Shown here: one piece after another, positions 34,897-43,166 of the stretch | How the letters are laid out: each line of letters opens with the position of its first letter | Position numbering within the stretch: the stretch's first letter is position 1 | Origin: Streptomyces galbus | GTDB taxonomy: Bacteria > Actinomycetota > Actinomycetes > Streptomycetales > Streptomycetaceae | Reading direction: 5' to 3' | DNA: 64,000 bases | Assembly: GCF_005280195.1 (NCBI RefSeq) | Contig: NZ_SZPR01000025.1 | Location: 161,623 to 225,622, forward strand | Made by a program: the position numbers and the translations under genes | Notes under the pieces: generated by a model | Told to the model about the DNA's origin: nothing | Database searches by the model: none | What the model saw: only the letters and a program-made list of their open reading frames with translations

Positions 34897-35919
34897 CTAC
34901 TTGATCTTCGTGCCCGCGGAGCGCAGGTGCTGCGTGGCCTCGACGACCCGGGCGGCCATCGACGCCTCGGCCAGCTTGCCCCAGGTGCGCGGGTCGTACG
35001 TCTTCTTGGAGCCGACCTCGCCGTCGACCTTGAGGACGCCGTCGTAGTTCTTGAGGATGTGGTCGGCGATCGGACGCGTGAAGGCGTACTGCGTGTCCGT
35101 GTCGATGTTCATCTTGACCACGCCGTTCTCCAGCGCGGTCGCGATCTCCTGCTCGGTGGAGCCGGAGCCGCCGTGGAAGACGAAGTCGAACGGGTTCTGC
35201 TTGCCGAACTTGGCGGCGACGCCCTCGGCGAGCTCCTTGAGCAGCTCGGGGCGGAGCACGACATTGCCCGGCTTGTACACGCCGTGGACGTTGCCGAAGG
35301 ACGCGGCCAGCAGGTAGCGGCCCTTCTCGCCCAGGCCCAGGGCCTCGGCGGTGCGGATCGCGTCGTCGACCGTGGTGTACAGGGAGTCGTTGATCTCGTG
35401 GGAGACGCCGTCCTCCTCGCCGCCGGTCGGGGTGATCTCCACCTCGAGGACGATCTTCGCGGCGGCGGCGCGGGCCAGCAGCTCCTGGGCGATCGCCAGG
35501 TTGTCGGCGAGGGTCTCGGCGGAGCCGTCCCACATGTGCGACTGGAACAGCGGGTTGCGGCCGGCCTTGACGCGCTCCTCGGAGATCGCGAGCAGCGGGC
35601 GGACGTAGCCGTCGAGCTTGTCCTTCGGGCAGTGGTCGGTGTGCAGGGCCACGGTGACCGGGTACTTCTCGGCGACGATGTGCGCGAACTCGGCGAGGGC
35701 CACGGCGCCCGTCACCATGTCCTTGCTGTACTGGCCGCCGAGGAACTCCGCGCCACCCGTGGAGATCTGGATGATGCCGTCGCTCTCCGCCTCGGCGAAG
35801 CCGCGCAGAGCCGCGTGCAGGGTCTGGGTCGAGGTGACGTTGATGGCCGGGTAGGCGAACTTGCCTGCCTTCGCCCGGTCGAGCATCTCGTTGTAGACCT
35901 CGGGGGTTGCGATGGGCAT
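34897..35919 (-). CDS. fba: Class II fructose-bisphosphate aldolase
   Basis: Zinc aldolase of glycolysis and gluconeogenesis. The length is 340 residues, as expected. It shows PAINVTSTQTLHAALRGF, the metal-binding VTVALHTDHCPKDKL, ILEVEITPTGGEEDGV-type glutamates, LAASFGNVHGVYKPGNV and VFHGGSGSTEQEI. The ATG has AAGGAG seven bases upstream. It is monocistronic, with a terminator behind it. The 5' region to pyrE (35920-36065) should hold its promoter. Confidence 0.97.
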   Translation of the reverse strand: MPIATPEVYNEMLDRAKAGKFAYPAINVTSTQTLHAALRGFAEAESDGIIQISTGGAEFLGGQYSKDMVTGAVALAEFAHIVAEKYPVTVALHTDHCPKDKLDGYVRPLLAISEERVKAGRNPLFQSHMWDGSAETLADNLAIAQELLARAAAAKIVLEVEITPTGGEEDGVSHEINDSLYTTVDDAIRTAEALGLGEKGRYLLAASFGNVHGVYKPGNVVLRPELLKELAEGVAAKFGKQNPFDFVFHGGSGSTEQEIATALENGVVKMNIDTDTQYAFTRPIADHILKNYDGVLKVDGEVGSKKTYDPRTWGKLAEASMAARVVEATQHLRSAGTKIK

Positions 35920-36065
35920 TCGTCCGCTCCTTGAGTCTGCGGGTTGGCGTTCTACGTGCTACGGCCCTGACCTAGACCTTGCGCTTCGACGTCATCGTCG
36001 AGCCCATCTTTCCAGACCTGGAGCGATGGTCCACGCGCGCGACAAGTCCAGGTCAAAGCCGCCCG

Positions 36066-36638
36066 TCAGTCCAGACCCAGTTCATCCTTCGAGAAGGCGA
36101 AGAGGTACGGCACCCCGGCGCCCGCCCGGATCTTCTCGTCGGCGCCGGTCGCCCGGTCCACGATCGTGGCGACCGCGACGACCTCGGCGCCGGCCTCCCG
36201 GACGGCCTCCACGGCCGTCAGCGGCGAGCCGCCCGTGGTGGAGGTGTCCTCCACCACCAGCACCCGCCGGCCCCTGATGTCCGGGCCCTCGACGCGCCGC
36301 TGCAGCCCGTGCGCCTTGGCGGCCTTGCGCACGACGAAGGCGTCCAGCCGCTTCCCGCGCGCGGCGGCGGCGTGCAGCATGGCGGCGGCCACCGGGTCGG
36401 CGCCCATGGTCAGACCGCCGACGGCGTCGAACTCCAGCTCCGCCGTGAGGTCCAGCAGCACCTGCCCGACCAGCGGCGCGGCCTCGCCGTCGAGGGTGAC
36501 GCGGCGCAGGTCGACGTAGTAGTCGGCCTCCAGACCCGAGGAGAGGGTCACCTTGCCGTGCACCACGGCCTTGTCCTTGATCTGCTGGAGCAGTGCGCCC
36601 CGCGGGTCCCGCGGCGTTGCTTCGTCGACGTCCGTCAT
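36066..36638 (-). CDS. pyrE: Orotate phosphoribosyltransferase
   Basis: Converts orotate and PRPP to OMP in pyrimidine synthesis. The length is 190 residues. Diagnostic segments are LSSGLEADYYVDLRRVTLDG, GGLTMGADPVAAAM, FVVRKAAKAHGLQRRVEG and the PRPP-binding RVLVVEDTSTTGGSPLTAVE. The gene lies downstream of the aldose-epimerase-like gene, 10 bp apart, and so is probably co-transcribed with it. It is not near other pyrimidine genes. Confidence 0.96.
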   Translation of the reverse strand: MTDVDEATPRDPRGALLQQIKDKAVVHGKVTLSSGLEADYYVDLRRVTLDGEAAPLVGQVLLDLTAELEFDAVGGLTMGADPVAAAMLHAAAARGKRLDAFVVRKAAKAHGLQRRVEGPDIRGRRVLVVEDTSTTGGSPLTAVEAVREAGAEVVAVATIVDRATGADEKIRAGAGVPYLFAFSKDELGLD

Positions 36639-36648
36639 GCCGACCAGC

Positions 36649-37437
36649 TTAGAGGCGCCGCCAGCGCCAGGTCGTGGCGGCCTCCAGCGGCTCCAGGGGC
36701 GTGACCAGGCGCGGGAGGGTGTTCAGCCCGTCGGGCGGCCCGGTCTGCGGCTCCACGCAGACGGCGGCCTCCTGCTCGTCGTAGACGACGACCCACTCCT
36801 CGCGGCTGGCGACGTTCAGCTCGAGCTGCCCGGGCCAGGTGAGGGTGACGTCGACGCCGCCGGGCATCCCGAAGCAGTCGTCCCAGGGGCCGGGCTCCGG
36901 CTCGACGCGGTTGCCGGTGGGCAGGTGGTCGGCGCCGCGCTCCTCCTGCCAGGCGGGGCTGAAGTCGAGCGTGACGCCCGCGCCGCCGAGGGTGCGGTTG
37001 AACCAGGGGTGCCAGCCGATCTGCGCCGGGAACGACGAGCCGTACGTCTCGACGGACATCGTCAGCGTCAGCGCGTCCCCGGTCAGGGCGACCACCTGGG
37101 TGACCCGGCCGGGGTAGGGCCAGGGGTCGACCAGGTCGTACGTGATCACCGCCTCGTCCTGCGCGCGGCGGGCCACGCGCCAGGCGCCGTCGCGGACGGT
37201 GCCGTGGATGGCGTGCGGCGGGGAGTTGAGCGGCATCTGGTGGACGGTGGCGCCGTCGCGGAAGCGGCCGTCGCGGATGCGGCCGCACCACGGGACCATC
37301 GGGAAGCAGCCGAAGCGGTCGCCCTGGCGGAGCAGTTCCGTGCCGGCCACGCGCAGGCTGCCGATGCGTCCGCCGTTGGCCGGCTGTACGACCGCTTCCG
37401 CGTCGCCCGCGGTCAGCGTGATGTCTTCGTCACTCAC
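36649..37437 (-). CDS. Aldose 1-epimerase family protein
   Basis: A 262-residue galactose-mutarotase-fold protein. The landmarks are VQPANGGRIGSLRVAGTELL, FGCFPMVPWCGRIRDGRF, a conserved His in PPHAIHGTVRD, and the acidic/His segment IGWHPWFNRTLGG. A C-terminal catalytic-type Glu lies in PQTGPPDGLN, typical of YeaD/GalM relatives. It probably interconverts anomers of a hexose or hexose phosphate. It is close-packed with pyrE downstream. A tandem repeat array lies upstream. Confidence 0.9.
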   Translation of the reverse strand: MSDEDITLTAGDAEAVVQPANGGRIGSLRVAGTELLRQGDRFGCFPMVPWCGRIRDGRFRDGATVHQMPLNSPPHAIHGTVRDGAWRVARRAQDEAVITYDLVDPWPYPGRVTQVVALTGDALTLTMSVETYGSSFPAQIGWHPWFNRTLGGAGVTLDFSPAWQEERGADHLPTGNRVEPEPGPWDDCFGMPGGVDVTLTWPGQLELNVASREEWVVVYDEQEAAVCVEPQTGPPDGLNTLPRLVTPLEPLEAATTWRWRRL

Positions 37438-37490
37438 GGGACGACCCTACTGGGCTGATCGGTGGGGGGTGAGGGGGCATCGGGCCGTTG

Positions 37491-37714
37491 GGGTGGCTGG
37501 TGGGGGGTTGTCGGGTGCGGGTGCGTGGTGGTTTTTCGCGCAGTTCCCCGCGCCCCTGGTAGGTGGGGGGCTGGTGGGGCGTTGTCGGGTGCGGGGGCGT
37601 CGTGGTTTCTCGCGCAGTTCCCCGCGCCCCTGGTAGGTGGGGGGCTGGTGGGGCGTTGTCGGGTGCGGGGGCGTCGTGGTGTTTCGCGCGCGTTCCTCGC
37701 GTCCTGGGGGGATC
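37491..37714. repeat. Tandem array of a 74-bp intergenic repeat, three copies
   Basis: Units begin with GTTGTCGGG at 37507, 37581 and 37655, exactly 74 bp apart. Each contains CGCGCAGTTCCCCGCGCCCC or a decayed form of it. The third unit is degenerate (CGCGCGCGTTCCTCGCGTCC) and ends near the next gene's stop. A partial unit precedes the first. The array fills the gap between two minus-strand genes. Each unit's core can form an imperfect hairpin. It is related to the inverted copy at 33226. Confidence 0.85.
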
Positions 37715-38522
37715 AGCGGCGGCGGCGTAGGGCTCTTGTCACCACGATGGCCGAGGCGAGGACCAGGGCCGCCGCGGGGGCCGCCCAGCGGAGCGTTTCC
37801 GTGGGGACGACCGTCTGGGGCGCCGGGACCGGGGCGTAGCGGCCGCGCGGTGGGGCGTGGTCGACCTCCTCCGCGCTGCGGCCGATCATCGTGCGGCGGG
37901 CGTGCGCGGCCTCCGCGGGGGGCTCCGGGGAGTCGGTGAAGTCGTCGTCGGCCAGCGGGTCCAGCGCCGGCGGCGGGACCTCCGCCTCGAAGACCGACGC
38001 CCGCTTCTCCGGCCCGGGGCTCTCGGGCTCCTGGGACTCTTCCGGTTCTTCGGGGTGCTCGGGGTGCTCGGATGCCTGCGGCTCCTGTGGCTCCTGCGGC
38101 TGCGCGTCGGCCAGGTTCTCCGCGAAGCGGGTCAGCAGGCGGCGGGTCGCCGAGTCCACGGCGTCGGGCGGGAGTTCGCCGATGCGGCCGTCGGCCGTCG
38201 CCGTGCCGTCGACGTGCAGGGTGGAGCCGCCGTCGGCCTCCGTGACCCGGAGGGTCAGTGCGAGGGTGACCGTGCCCGTCCCGCGGGCCTCGGTCGCGTC
38301 GCCCTCGACGGTGAACGCGTCGTCCTCGCGCGCCGCGACGCGCAGCTCGCCCCGGTAGGTGATGGTGTGGCCGCCGACGCGGACCCTGAGCCGCCCGGCG
38401 ACGGGCTCTTCGGCGCCCGCGTCCCGCTGGAGCCCGGGAACCGCACGGGCCACCTGCGCGGGGTCGGCGAGGGACGCCCTCAGCCGGTCGGGCGGGACCG
38501 GAACGAACACCTCATGCTCCAT
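37713..38522 (-). CDS. CoxG-like (SRPBCC) protein with C-terminal membrane anchor
   Basis: A 269-residue protein. Residues 1-150 match the carbon-monoxide-dehydrogenase subunit G (CoxG) branch of the SRPBCC fold: MEHEVFVPVPPDRLRASLAD, VAGRLRVRVGGHTITYRGEL and an AVDSATRRLLTRFAENL helix. A long acidic linker with Gln-Glu-Pro repeats follows. One membrane helix (TLRWAAPAAALVLASAIVV) and a basic end (RALRRRR) complete a tail anchor. No CO dehydrogenase subunits are nearby, so a lipid or cofactor-binding role is more likely. The start is taken at MEHE; an in-frame ATG lies 12 codons upstream. Confidence 0.85.
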   Translation of the reverse strand: MEHEVFVPVPPDRLRASLADPAQVARAVPGLQRDAGAEEPVAGRLRVRVGGHTITYRGELRVAAREDDAFTVEGDATEARGTGTVTLALTLRVTEADGGSTLHVDGTATADGRIGELPPDAVDSATRRLLTRFAENLADAQPQEPQEPQASEHPEHPEEPEESQEPESPGPEKRASVFEAEVPPPALDPLADDDFTDSPEPPAEAAHARRTMIGRSAEEVDHAPPRGRYAPVPAPQTVVPTETLRWAAPAAALVLASAIVVTRALRRRR

Positions 38523-38574
38523 GTCGCTGGAGCCTACCCAGCGGGCGTGGAAAAGCACCCGTTGTGACCGAGGT

Positions 38575-40182
38575 TCAGTACCGGGGGTGCACCAGGGTGG
38601 ACGCCCGCAGTCCGGCCATCCGGAGCCGCTCGGCGGCCCGTGCGGCGGCGGTCAACTCGGCCTGGGTGAGCGCGTGCGGGCGGGACCCTCCGGCGGGGAG
38701 CCGCAGGGCGGGCGCGCGCTCGGCGGAGGCCAGCACGAACCCCCGGTCGCGGGGCGCCCCGGACCCGCCGGCCGTACGGGGGCTGCCGACGACGTAGGGC
38801 GCGGTGTGCAGGCCGGCGGCGCGGACCGTCGCCTCCACGGTCCAGAAGGCGCGCGGCCGGCCGGCGACCGGGCCGGCGTGCACGACGAGCCGCCCGTGCG
38901 GGGCGAGCGCGCGGCGGACAAGGCCGTAGAACTCCTCGGAGTAGAGCTTGGTGCTCTCGGTGAGGCCGGGGTCGGGCAGGTCGGCGACGACGACGTCGTA
39001 GCGGCCGGGCGGGGTGGCGCGCAGCCGGTGGAAGGCGCCGTCGACGCTGACGTGGACGCGCGGGTCGTCGTACGCGTGCGCGTTGAGGCGGGTGAGGCCG
39101 GGGTCGGTGCGGGCCAGGTGGACCACCTCGGGGTCCGGCTCGACGAGGTCCACGCGGCGGACGCCGGGCTGGGCCAGCACCTCGCGGGCGGCCAGCCCGT
39201 CGCCGCCGCCGAGGACCAGCACGCGCGCGTGGGGGCCGGCGAGGGCGGGCCGGACCAGGGCCTGGTGGTAGCGGCGCTCGTCGGCGCCGACGCGGAGGCG
39301 GCCGTCGAGGTAGAGGTCGAGGGGCCGGCCGCGGGTGCCGCCGGTCAGGACGATCTCCTGGACGGGGCTGCGCACGGCCACGCGGACGTCCGCGCCGTAG
39401 ACCGCTTGGCGCGCGGCCCGCTCGAAGTCGTCGACGAGGACGGCCGCGGCGGCCAGCAGCAGGAGCGTGCCGAGGGTGGCGGCGACCAGGACGCGGCGGG
39501 CCCGGCGGGTGAGGTCGCGGCGGAACAGGCCGAGGACCAGCGCGCCGCCCGCGACGACGTTGACCGCGCCGGTGAGCAGGGAGCTGGTGAGCTGGCCCAG
39601 GAGCGGCAGCAGCAGGAAGGGGAAGGCGAGGCCGCCGACCAGCGCGCCGACGTAGTCCGCGGCGAACAGGTCGGCCACCGCACCGCCCGCGTCCTGGCGG
39701 CGGATGCGCTGGATCAGCTCCATCAGCAGCGGCACCTCGGCGCCGATGAGCAGCCCGATGGCCAGGGAGAAGGCGACCAGCAGCAGCCGCGGCCCGTCGG
39801 CCCACATGCCGCCCCAGTCGCCCGTCCAGGCGAAGACCGCGTACAGCGCCATGGCACTGCACCCGCCGATCAGCGCCAGGGACGTCTCCAGGGCGGCGAA
39901 CCCGGCCGCCGCGAACCGGCGCAGTCGCTTGGCGGCGAGCGAGCCGATGCCCATGGCGAACACCATGACCGACAGCACGACGGACGCCTGGGTGACCGAG
40001 TCGCCCATCAAGTAGGAGGCGAGGGCGACCAGTTCGAGCTCGTAGACCAGTCCGCAGGCCGCGCAGACGAACACGCAGGCGAGGACCAGGAACCGCCCCG
40101 TCGCCGGCCGGACGGGCAGCCGTGCGGGAGCACGCCAGGGCGGCGGGGCGCCGGGCGGTGCGGGGGCGTGCGGGTCGATCAC
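38575..40182 (-). CDS. Membrane spermidine-synthase-like protein (polyamine aminopropyltransferase)
   Basis: A 535-residue fusion of seven or so membrane helices (about 30-250; LACVFVCAACGLVYELELVA, VFAMGIGSLAAKRL) and a C-terminal spermidine-synthase domain. The latter has DLYLDGRLRVGADERRYH, the SAM-binding VLVLGGGDGLAAREV, VEPDPEV, YDVVVADLPDP and the Tyr-containing STKLYSEEFY. Such membrane forms occur in actinobacteria with DUF2617 and small DUF genes. Which amine or other acceptor is modified is unknown. The DUF2617 gene lies upstream. Confidence 0.9.
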   Translation of the reverse strand: MIDPHAPAPPGAPPPWRAPARLPVRPATGRFLVLACVFVCAACGLVYELELVALASYLMGDSVTQASVVLSVMVFAMGIGSLAAKRLRRFAAAGFAALETSLALIGGCSAMALYAVFAWTGDWGGMWADGPRLLLVAFSLAIGLLIGAEVPLLMELIQRIRRQDAGGAVADLFAADYVGALVGGLAFPFLLLPLLGQLTSSLLTGAVNVVAGGALVLGLFRRDLTRRARRVLVAATLGTLLLLAAAAVLVDDFERAARQAVYGADVRVAVRSPVQEIVLTGGTRGRPLDLYLDGRLRVGADERRYHQALVRPALAGPHARVLVLGGGDGLAAREVLAQPGVRRVDLVEPDPEVVHLARTDPGLTRLNAHAYDDPRVHVSVDGAFHRLRATPPGRYDVVVADLPDPGLTESTKLYSEEFYGLVRRALAPHGRLVVHAGPVAGRPRAFWTVEATVRAAGLHTAPYVVGSPRTAGGSGAPRDRGFVLASAERAPALRLPAGGSRPHALTQAELTAAARAAERLRMAGLRASTLVHPRY

Positions 40183-40336
40183 GACAGCGACGTTACGTCA
40201 CGGGCCGGGTACCGCCTGTCACCCACACGTGTGGAACCGGAGACGCATGGGGTGTTCGGGTTTATCCCGCGCCGCTCCGTGCGCCGTCAGTCCGCGTCAC
40301 CGCACACACCCCTGCTCCGCGCCGTTGCGCGCGCCG

Positions 40337-40894
40337 TCAGTCACCGCCACCCCCACCGCCATCGCGCGCGCCGCGCGCCGCGCCGACCGCGACGCGCGTG
40401 CCGACCCGGGTCCGGGTCGCCACGAGCTGTCCGTCCTGCGGGTACGCGTGCCAGGTGCGCCAGTGCACGTGGGCGCCCTGACGGTGCGCCAGCAGCGCGG
40501 TGAAGGCGTGCGGGCTGCCGGGGAACACCCCGACGAGGCCGTGCGGGTGGTCGGAGACCAGGGCGAGGAGTTCCTGCGCGCGGCCCGCGAAGGAGTGCGG
40601 CGGGAGCGCCTCGACGCGCGCGGCGAACTCGTACTCCCAGCCGCCCACCCGCTTGGCGACGCCCAGCGGGAGGGGCGTGCTGCTGCCCGCGATGCACGCG
40701 ACCGTCTCCGAACAGCGGCCCCGCTCCTCCTCGAGGAGCACCTGGTGCGAGGCGCCGAGGAGCCGCAACTGCAGTCGGGCGCCGGCCAGTTCGAGGTCGA
40801 GCGTGGCCAGCGCGGGGAGCGGCTCGCGCCCCAGGGCCCAGGCGAGGTCGGCCGCGCGCGTGTCGGTGTAGGAGGTGTTCAGGGTCGTGAGCAT
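40337..40894 (-). CDS. DUF2617 family protein
   Basis: A 185-residue protein of the DUF2617 family. It shows NTSYTDTRAADLAWALG at the N-terminus, LELRLLGASHQVLLE-type strands, GWEYEFAARVE, and GVFPGSPHAFTAL followed by WRTWHAYPQDGQLV. The Gly/Asp-rich C-terminal tail (GGGGGGD) is unusual and may be variable. It is usually encoded next to membrane spermidine-synthase-like genes, as here, so a joint role is likely although no activity is known. Confidence 0.9.
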   Translation of the reverse strand: MLTTLNTSYTDTRAADLAWALGREPLPALATLDLELAGARLQLRLLGASHQVLLEEERGRCSETVACIAGSSTPLPLGVAKRVGGWEYEFAARVEALPPHSFAGRAQELLALVSDHPHGLVGVFPGSPHAFTALLAHRQGAHVHWRTWHAYPQDGQLVATRTRVGTRVAVGAARGARDGGGGGGD

Positions 40895-41039
40895 GGATCG
40901 GCTCCGCTAGCACGCAAGAGGGGTAAGTCCGGAGGGAATCATGAACGCCGGTGCGGCCACAGCGTTTTTACCCAACTTCGTGTGGTTTCCATCCCTCAGG
41001 GGGCTCCCCAGCTCACCTGTTCACCCACGGCGCGCGCCG

Positions 41040-41078
41040 CACGTCACCGGCGTACGCCCGGCCTGCGCCGGTGACGTG
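41040..41078 (-). terminator. Perfect 13-bp stem-loop behind the Cys-rich gene
   Basis: CACGTCACCGGCG (41040-41052) and CGCCGGTGACGTG (41066-41078) pair perfectly with a 13-base loop. It lies 19 bp after the stop of the small Cys/His/Gly-rich protein gene. Confidence 0.7.
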
Positions 41079-41097
41079 ACGGCCCCGCCGCGCCGGG

Positions 41098-41364
41098 TCA
41101 GTTGCCCCCGCCGCACCCGCCGCCGCACGAGGACCCGCCGCCGCAGGAGTGGCCGCCCCCGCAGGAGTGCCCTCCCCCGTGGTGGCCGCCCGAGCCGCAG
41201 GACGACCCCCCGTCGCTGCCGCCGGCCCACCAGCTGTTGCTGCTCCCGCCGCTCCCCCGCCGGCCCGCCGGGCGCCGGGCCCCGGCCGACGGCCGCCGCG
41301 CCGCCGCCGTGAGGCCGATGACGAGCACCACCGCGACCACCACCAGGCTGATACCGAAGATCAT
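41098..41364 (-). CDS. Small Cys/His/Gly-rich membrane protein
   Basis: An 88-residue protein from the ATG at 41364, with GGAGG upstream. One N-terminal membrane helix (MIFGISLVVVAVVLVIGLTA) is followed by a basic stretch (RRPSAGARRPAGRRG). The Gly/Ser-rich tail carries six Cys and four His in repeats such as HSCGGG and SSCGGGC. The tail looks like a metal-binding or redox-exposed peptide. I do not recognise a named family. It is near the DUF2617 and membrane aminopropyltransferase genes on the same strand. Confidence 0.85.
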   Translation of the reverse strand: MIFGISLVVVAVVLVIGLTAAARRPSAGARRPAGRRGSGGSSNSWWAGGSDGGSSCGSGGHHGGGHSCGGGHSCGGGSSCGGGCGGGN

Positions 41365-41513
41365 GGCACCGCCCTCCTTCCGATCCCCCGAAGCGGCCCC
41401 CCGTGGGCGCCCCGTGCGGTCCCCGACCGCTTGCGTGCACGGGGGATGCCCGGCCGCCCGAACGGCCAAAGCACACTTGAGGAACTCCAGAGCTTCGGCG
41501 CAGGATGGCCGGC

Positions 41514-42698
41514 ATGACCTCCAGCGCACGCCCCTTCCTCAACCGCCGGCTCGCCGAGTTCGGGACGACGATCTTCGCCGAGATGTCGGCGCTGGCCCTG
41601 CGGACGGGGTCGATCAACCTCGGGCAGGGCTTCCCCGACACGGAGGGCCCCGAGGAGATCCGCGAGGCGGCGGTGCGCGCCCTGCGCGACGGCCGCGGCA
41701 ACCAGTACCCGCCGGGCCCCGGCGTGCCCGAGCTGCGCCGCGCCGTGGCCGACCACCAGCTCCGCCGCTACGGGCTGGCGTACGACCCCGACACCGAGGT
41801 GCTGGTCACCGCCGGCGCGACGGAGGCGATCGCGGCGTCACTGCTGGCGCTGCTGGAGCCGGGCGACGAGGTGGTGGCGCTGGAGCCGTACTACGACTCC
41901 TACGCCGCGTGCATCGCGATGGCCGGCGCGCGCCGGGTGCCGGTCACGTTGCGCCCCGACGCGGGCCGCTTCCGCCTGGACCTGGACGAGCTGCGCGACG
42001 CGGTCACCGACCGCACCCGGCTGCTGCTGATCAACACCCCCCACAACCCGACGGGCGCGGTCCTCACCCGCGCCGAGCTGGCCGTGATCGCCGAGCTGGC
42101 CGTGGAGCGGGACCTGCTGGTGGTGACGGACGAGGTGTACGAGCACCTGGTGTTCGACGACGCCGAGCACGTGCCGCTGGCCACGCTGCCGGGGATGCGC
42201 GAGCGGACGGTGACGCTGGGCAGCGCCGGCAAGAGCTTCTCGTTCACCGGCTGGAAGGTCGGCTGGGTGACGGCGCCGGCCTCGCTGGTCACGGCGGTGC
42301 GGTCGGCCAAGCAGTACCTGACGTACGTGGCGTCGGGCCCGTTCCAGTACGCGGTGGCCGAGGCCCTGGCGCTGCCTGAGTCGTACTTCGCCGACTTCCG
42401 CGCCGACCTGCAGGCCAAGCGCGACCTGCTGGCCGGGGGCCTGGCGGAGGCGGGCTTCGGGGTCTACGTCCCGTCCGGCACCTACTTCGTCACCGCCGAC
42501 GTCCGCCCGCTCGGCGAGGCGGACGGCGTCGCCTTCTGCCGCGCGCTGCCGGAGCGCGCGGGCGTGGTGGCCATCCCGAACGCGGTGTTCTACGACCACC
42601 GGGAGGACGGCGCGCCGTTCGTCCGGTTCGCGTTCTGCAAGCGGACGGAGGTCCTGCAGGAGGCGGTGGCCCGGCTGAAGGCACTGGCCCACGGCTGA
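41514..42698 (+). CDS. Class I aminotransferase, DapC-like
   Basis: A 394-residue PLP aminotransferase. The start FGTTIFAEMSALALRTGSIN and LGQGFPDTEGP closely resembles the actinobacterial N-succinyl-diaminopimelate aminotransferase (DapC, Rv0858c type) and kynurenine-aminotransferase relatives. NTPHNPTGAVLT, TDEVYEHLVFDD and the cofactor lysine at residue 240 (SAGKSFSFTGWKVGW) are present. The ATG at 41514 has AGGA eight bases upstream; one at 41505 is an alternative. A DAP/lysine role is plausible but not proven. No dap gene is adjacent. Confidence 0.88.
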   Translation: MTSSARPFLNRRLAEFGTTIFAEMSALALRTGSINLGQGFPDTEGPEEIREAAVRALRDGRGNQYPPGPGVPELRRAVADHQLRRYGLAYDPDTEVLVTAGATEAIAASLLALLEPGDEVVALEPYYDSYAACIAMAGARRVPVTLRPDAGRFRLDLDELRDAVTDRTRLLLINTPHNPTGAVLTRAELAVIAELAVERDLLVVTDEVYEHLVFDDAEHVPLATLPGMRERTVTLGSAGKSFSFTGWKVGWVTAPASLVTAVRSAKQYLTYVASGPFQYAVAEALALPESYFADFRADLQAKRDLLAGGLAEAGFGVYVPSGTYFVTADVRPLGEADGVAFCRALPERAGVVAIPNAVFYDHREDGAPFVRFAFCKRTEVLQEAVARLKALAHG

Positions 42699-42726
42699 GC
42701 GCCCGCTCCTCGGCTCTCGGCGCTCA
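42696..42726. terminator. Bidirectional stem-loop spanning both stop codons
   Basis: TGAGCGCC (42696-42703) and GGCGCTCA (42719-42726) pair perfectly. Each arm begins with the TGA stop of one of the two convergent genes, so the terminator has been folded into the gene ends. Confidence 0.6.
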
Positions 42727-43059
42727 CTCCTGGGCGAAGTCGAAGCTCCGCCACAGTCCGGTGGAGCGGACCACCTCGTCCGCGGACTGCTGCGAGAGGT
42801 AGGTGCTCTCCCCGCCCTTCGGCACGGTGCAGTCGGGCGTGGTGTACAGGACGATGTTGCTCAGCATGTGGTTCTCGACGTGGGTCACGCCCTCGGGGAA
42901 CCGGTGGCACGTACCGGTCGGCGGGTTCGACAGGGTCTGGACGAGCCTGTCGCCGTTGCGGGCCATGAGCTGACCGGACCCGTTGTCGGCGCAGGCGGTG
43001 AGCACGGTGCCGAGCAGGGCGACACCGGCGAGCGCGGCCGACGACCGTGGAGCGCGCAT
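42724..43059 (-). CDS. Small secreted lipoprotein
   Basis: A 111-residue lipoprotein. The signal peptide ALAGVALLGTVLTAC ends in a lipobox (LTAC), with acylated Cys at about residue 23. The mature part has three further cysteines, with C-terminal segments THVENHMLSNIVLYTTPDC and SADEVVRSTGLWRSFDF. GGAGG lies five bases before the ATG. It is conserved in related genomes from memory, with no named family. It is convergent with the aminotransferase. Confidence 0.88.
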   Translation of the reverse strand: MRAPRSSAALAGVALLGTVLTACADNGSGQLMARNGDRLVQTLSNPPTGTCHRFPEGVTHVENHMLSNIVLYTTPDCTVPKGGESTYLSQQSADEVVRSTGLWRSFDFAQE

Positions 43060-43166
43060 CGGTCCTCCAGTAGGGGTTGGGGGGACGGCAGCGCCGTCGT
43101 GCTGCGCCGTCGGTTTCCCCCCACCACCCACTATCCGCCGCGGTCGGCGAACCCGCCCGCCGACCG

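Noticed and set aside
37491..37714. CRISPR array
   Set aside because: The repeats run end to end at 74 bp with no unique spacers, and no cas gene is near.
40281..40342. Direct repeat GCGCCGTCAGTC, 50 bp apart
   Set aside because: It is a short repeat overlapping a gene end, with no third copy or structure; chance is likely.
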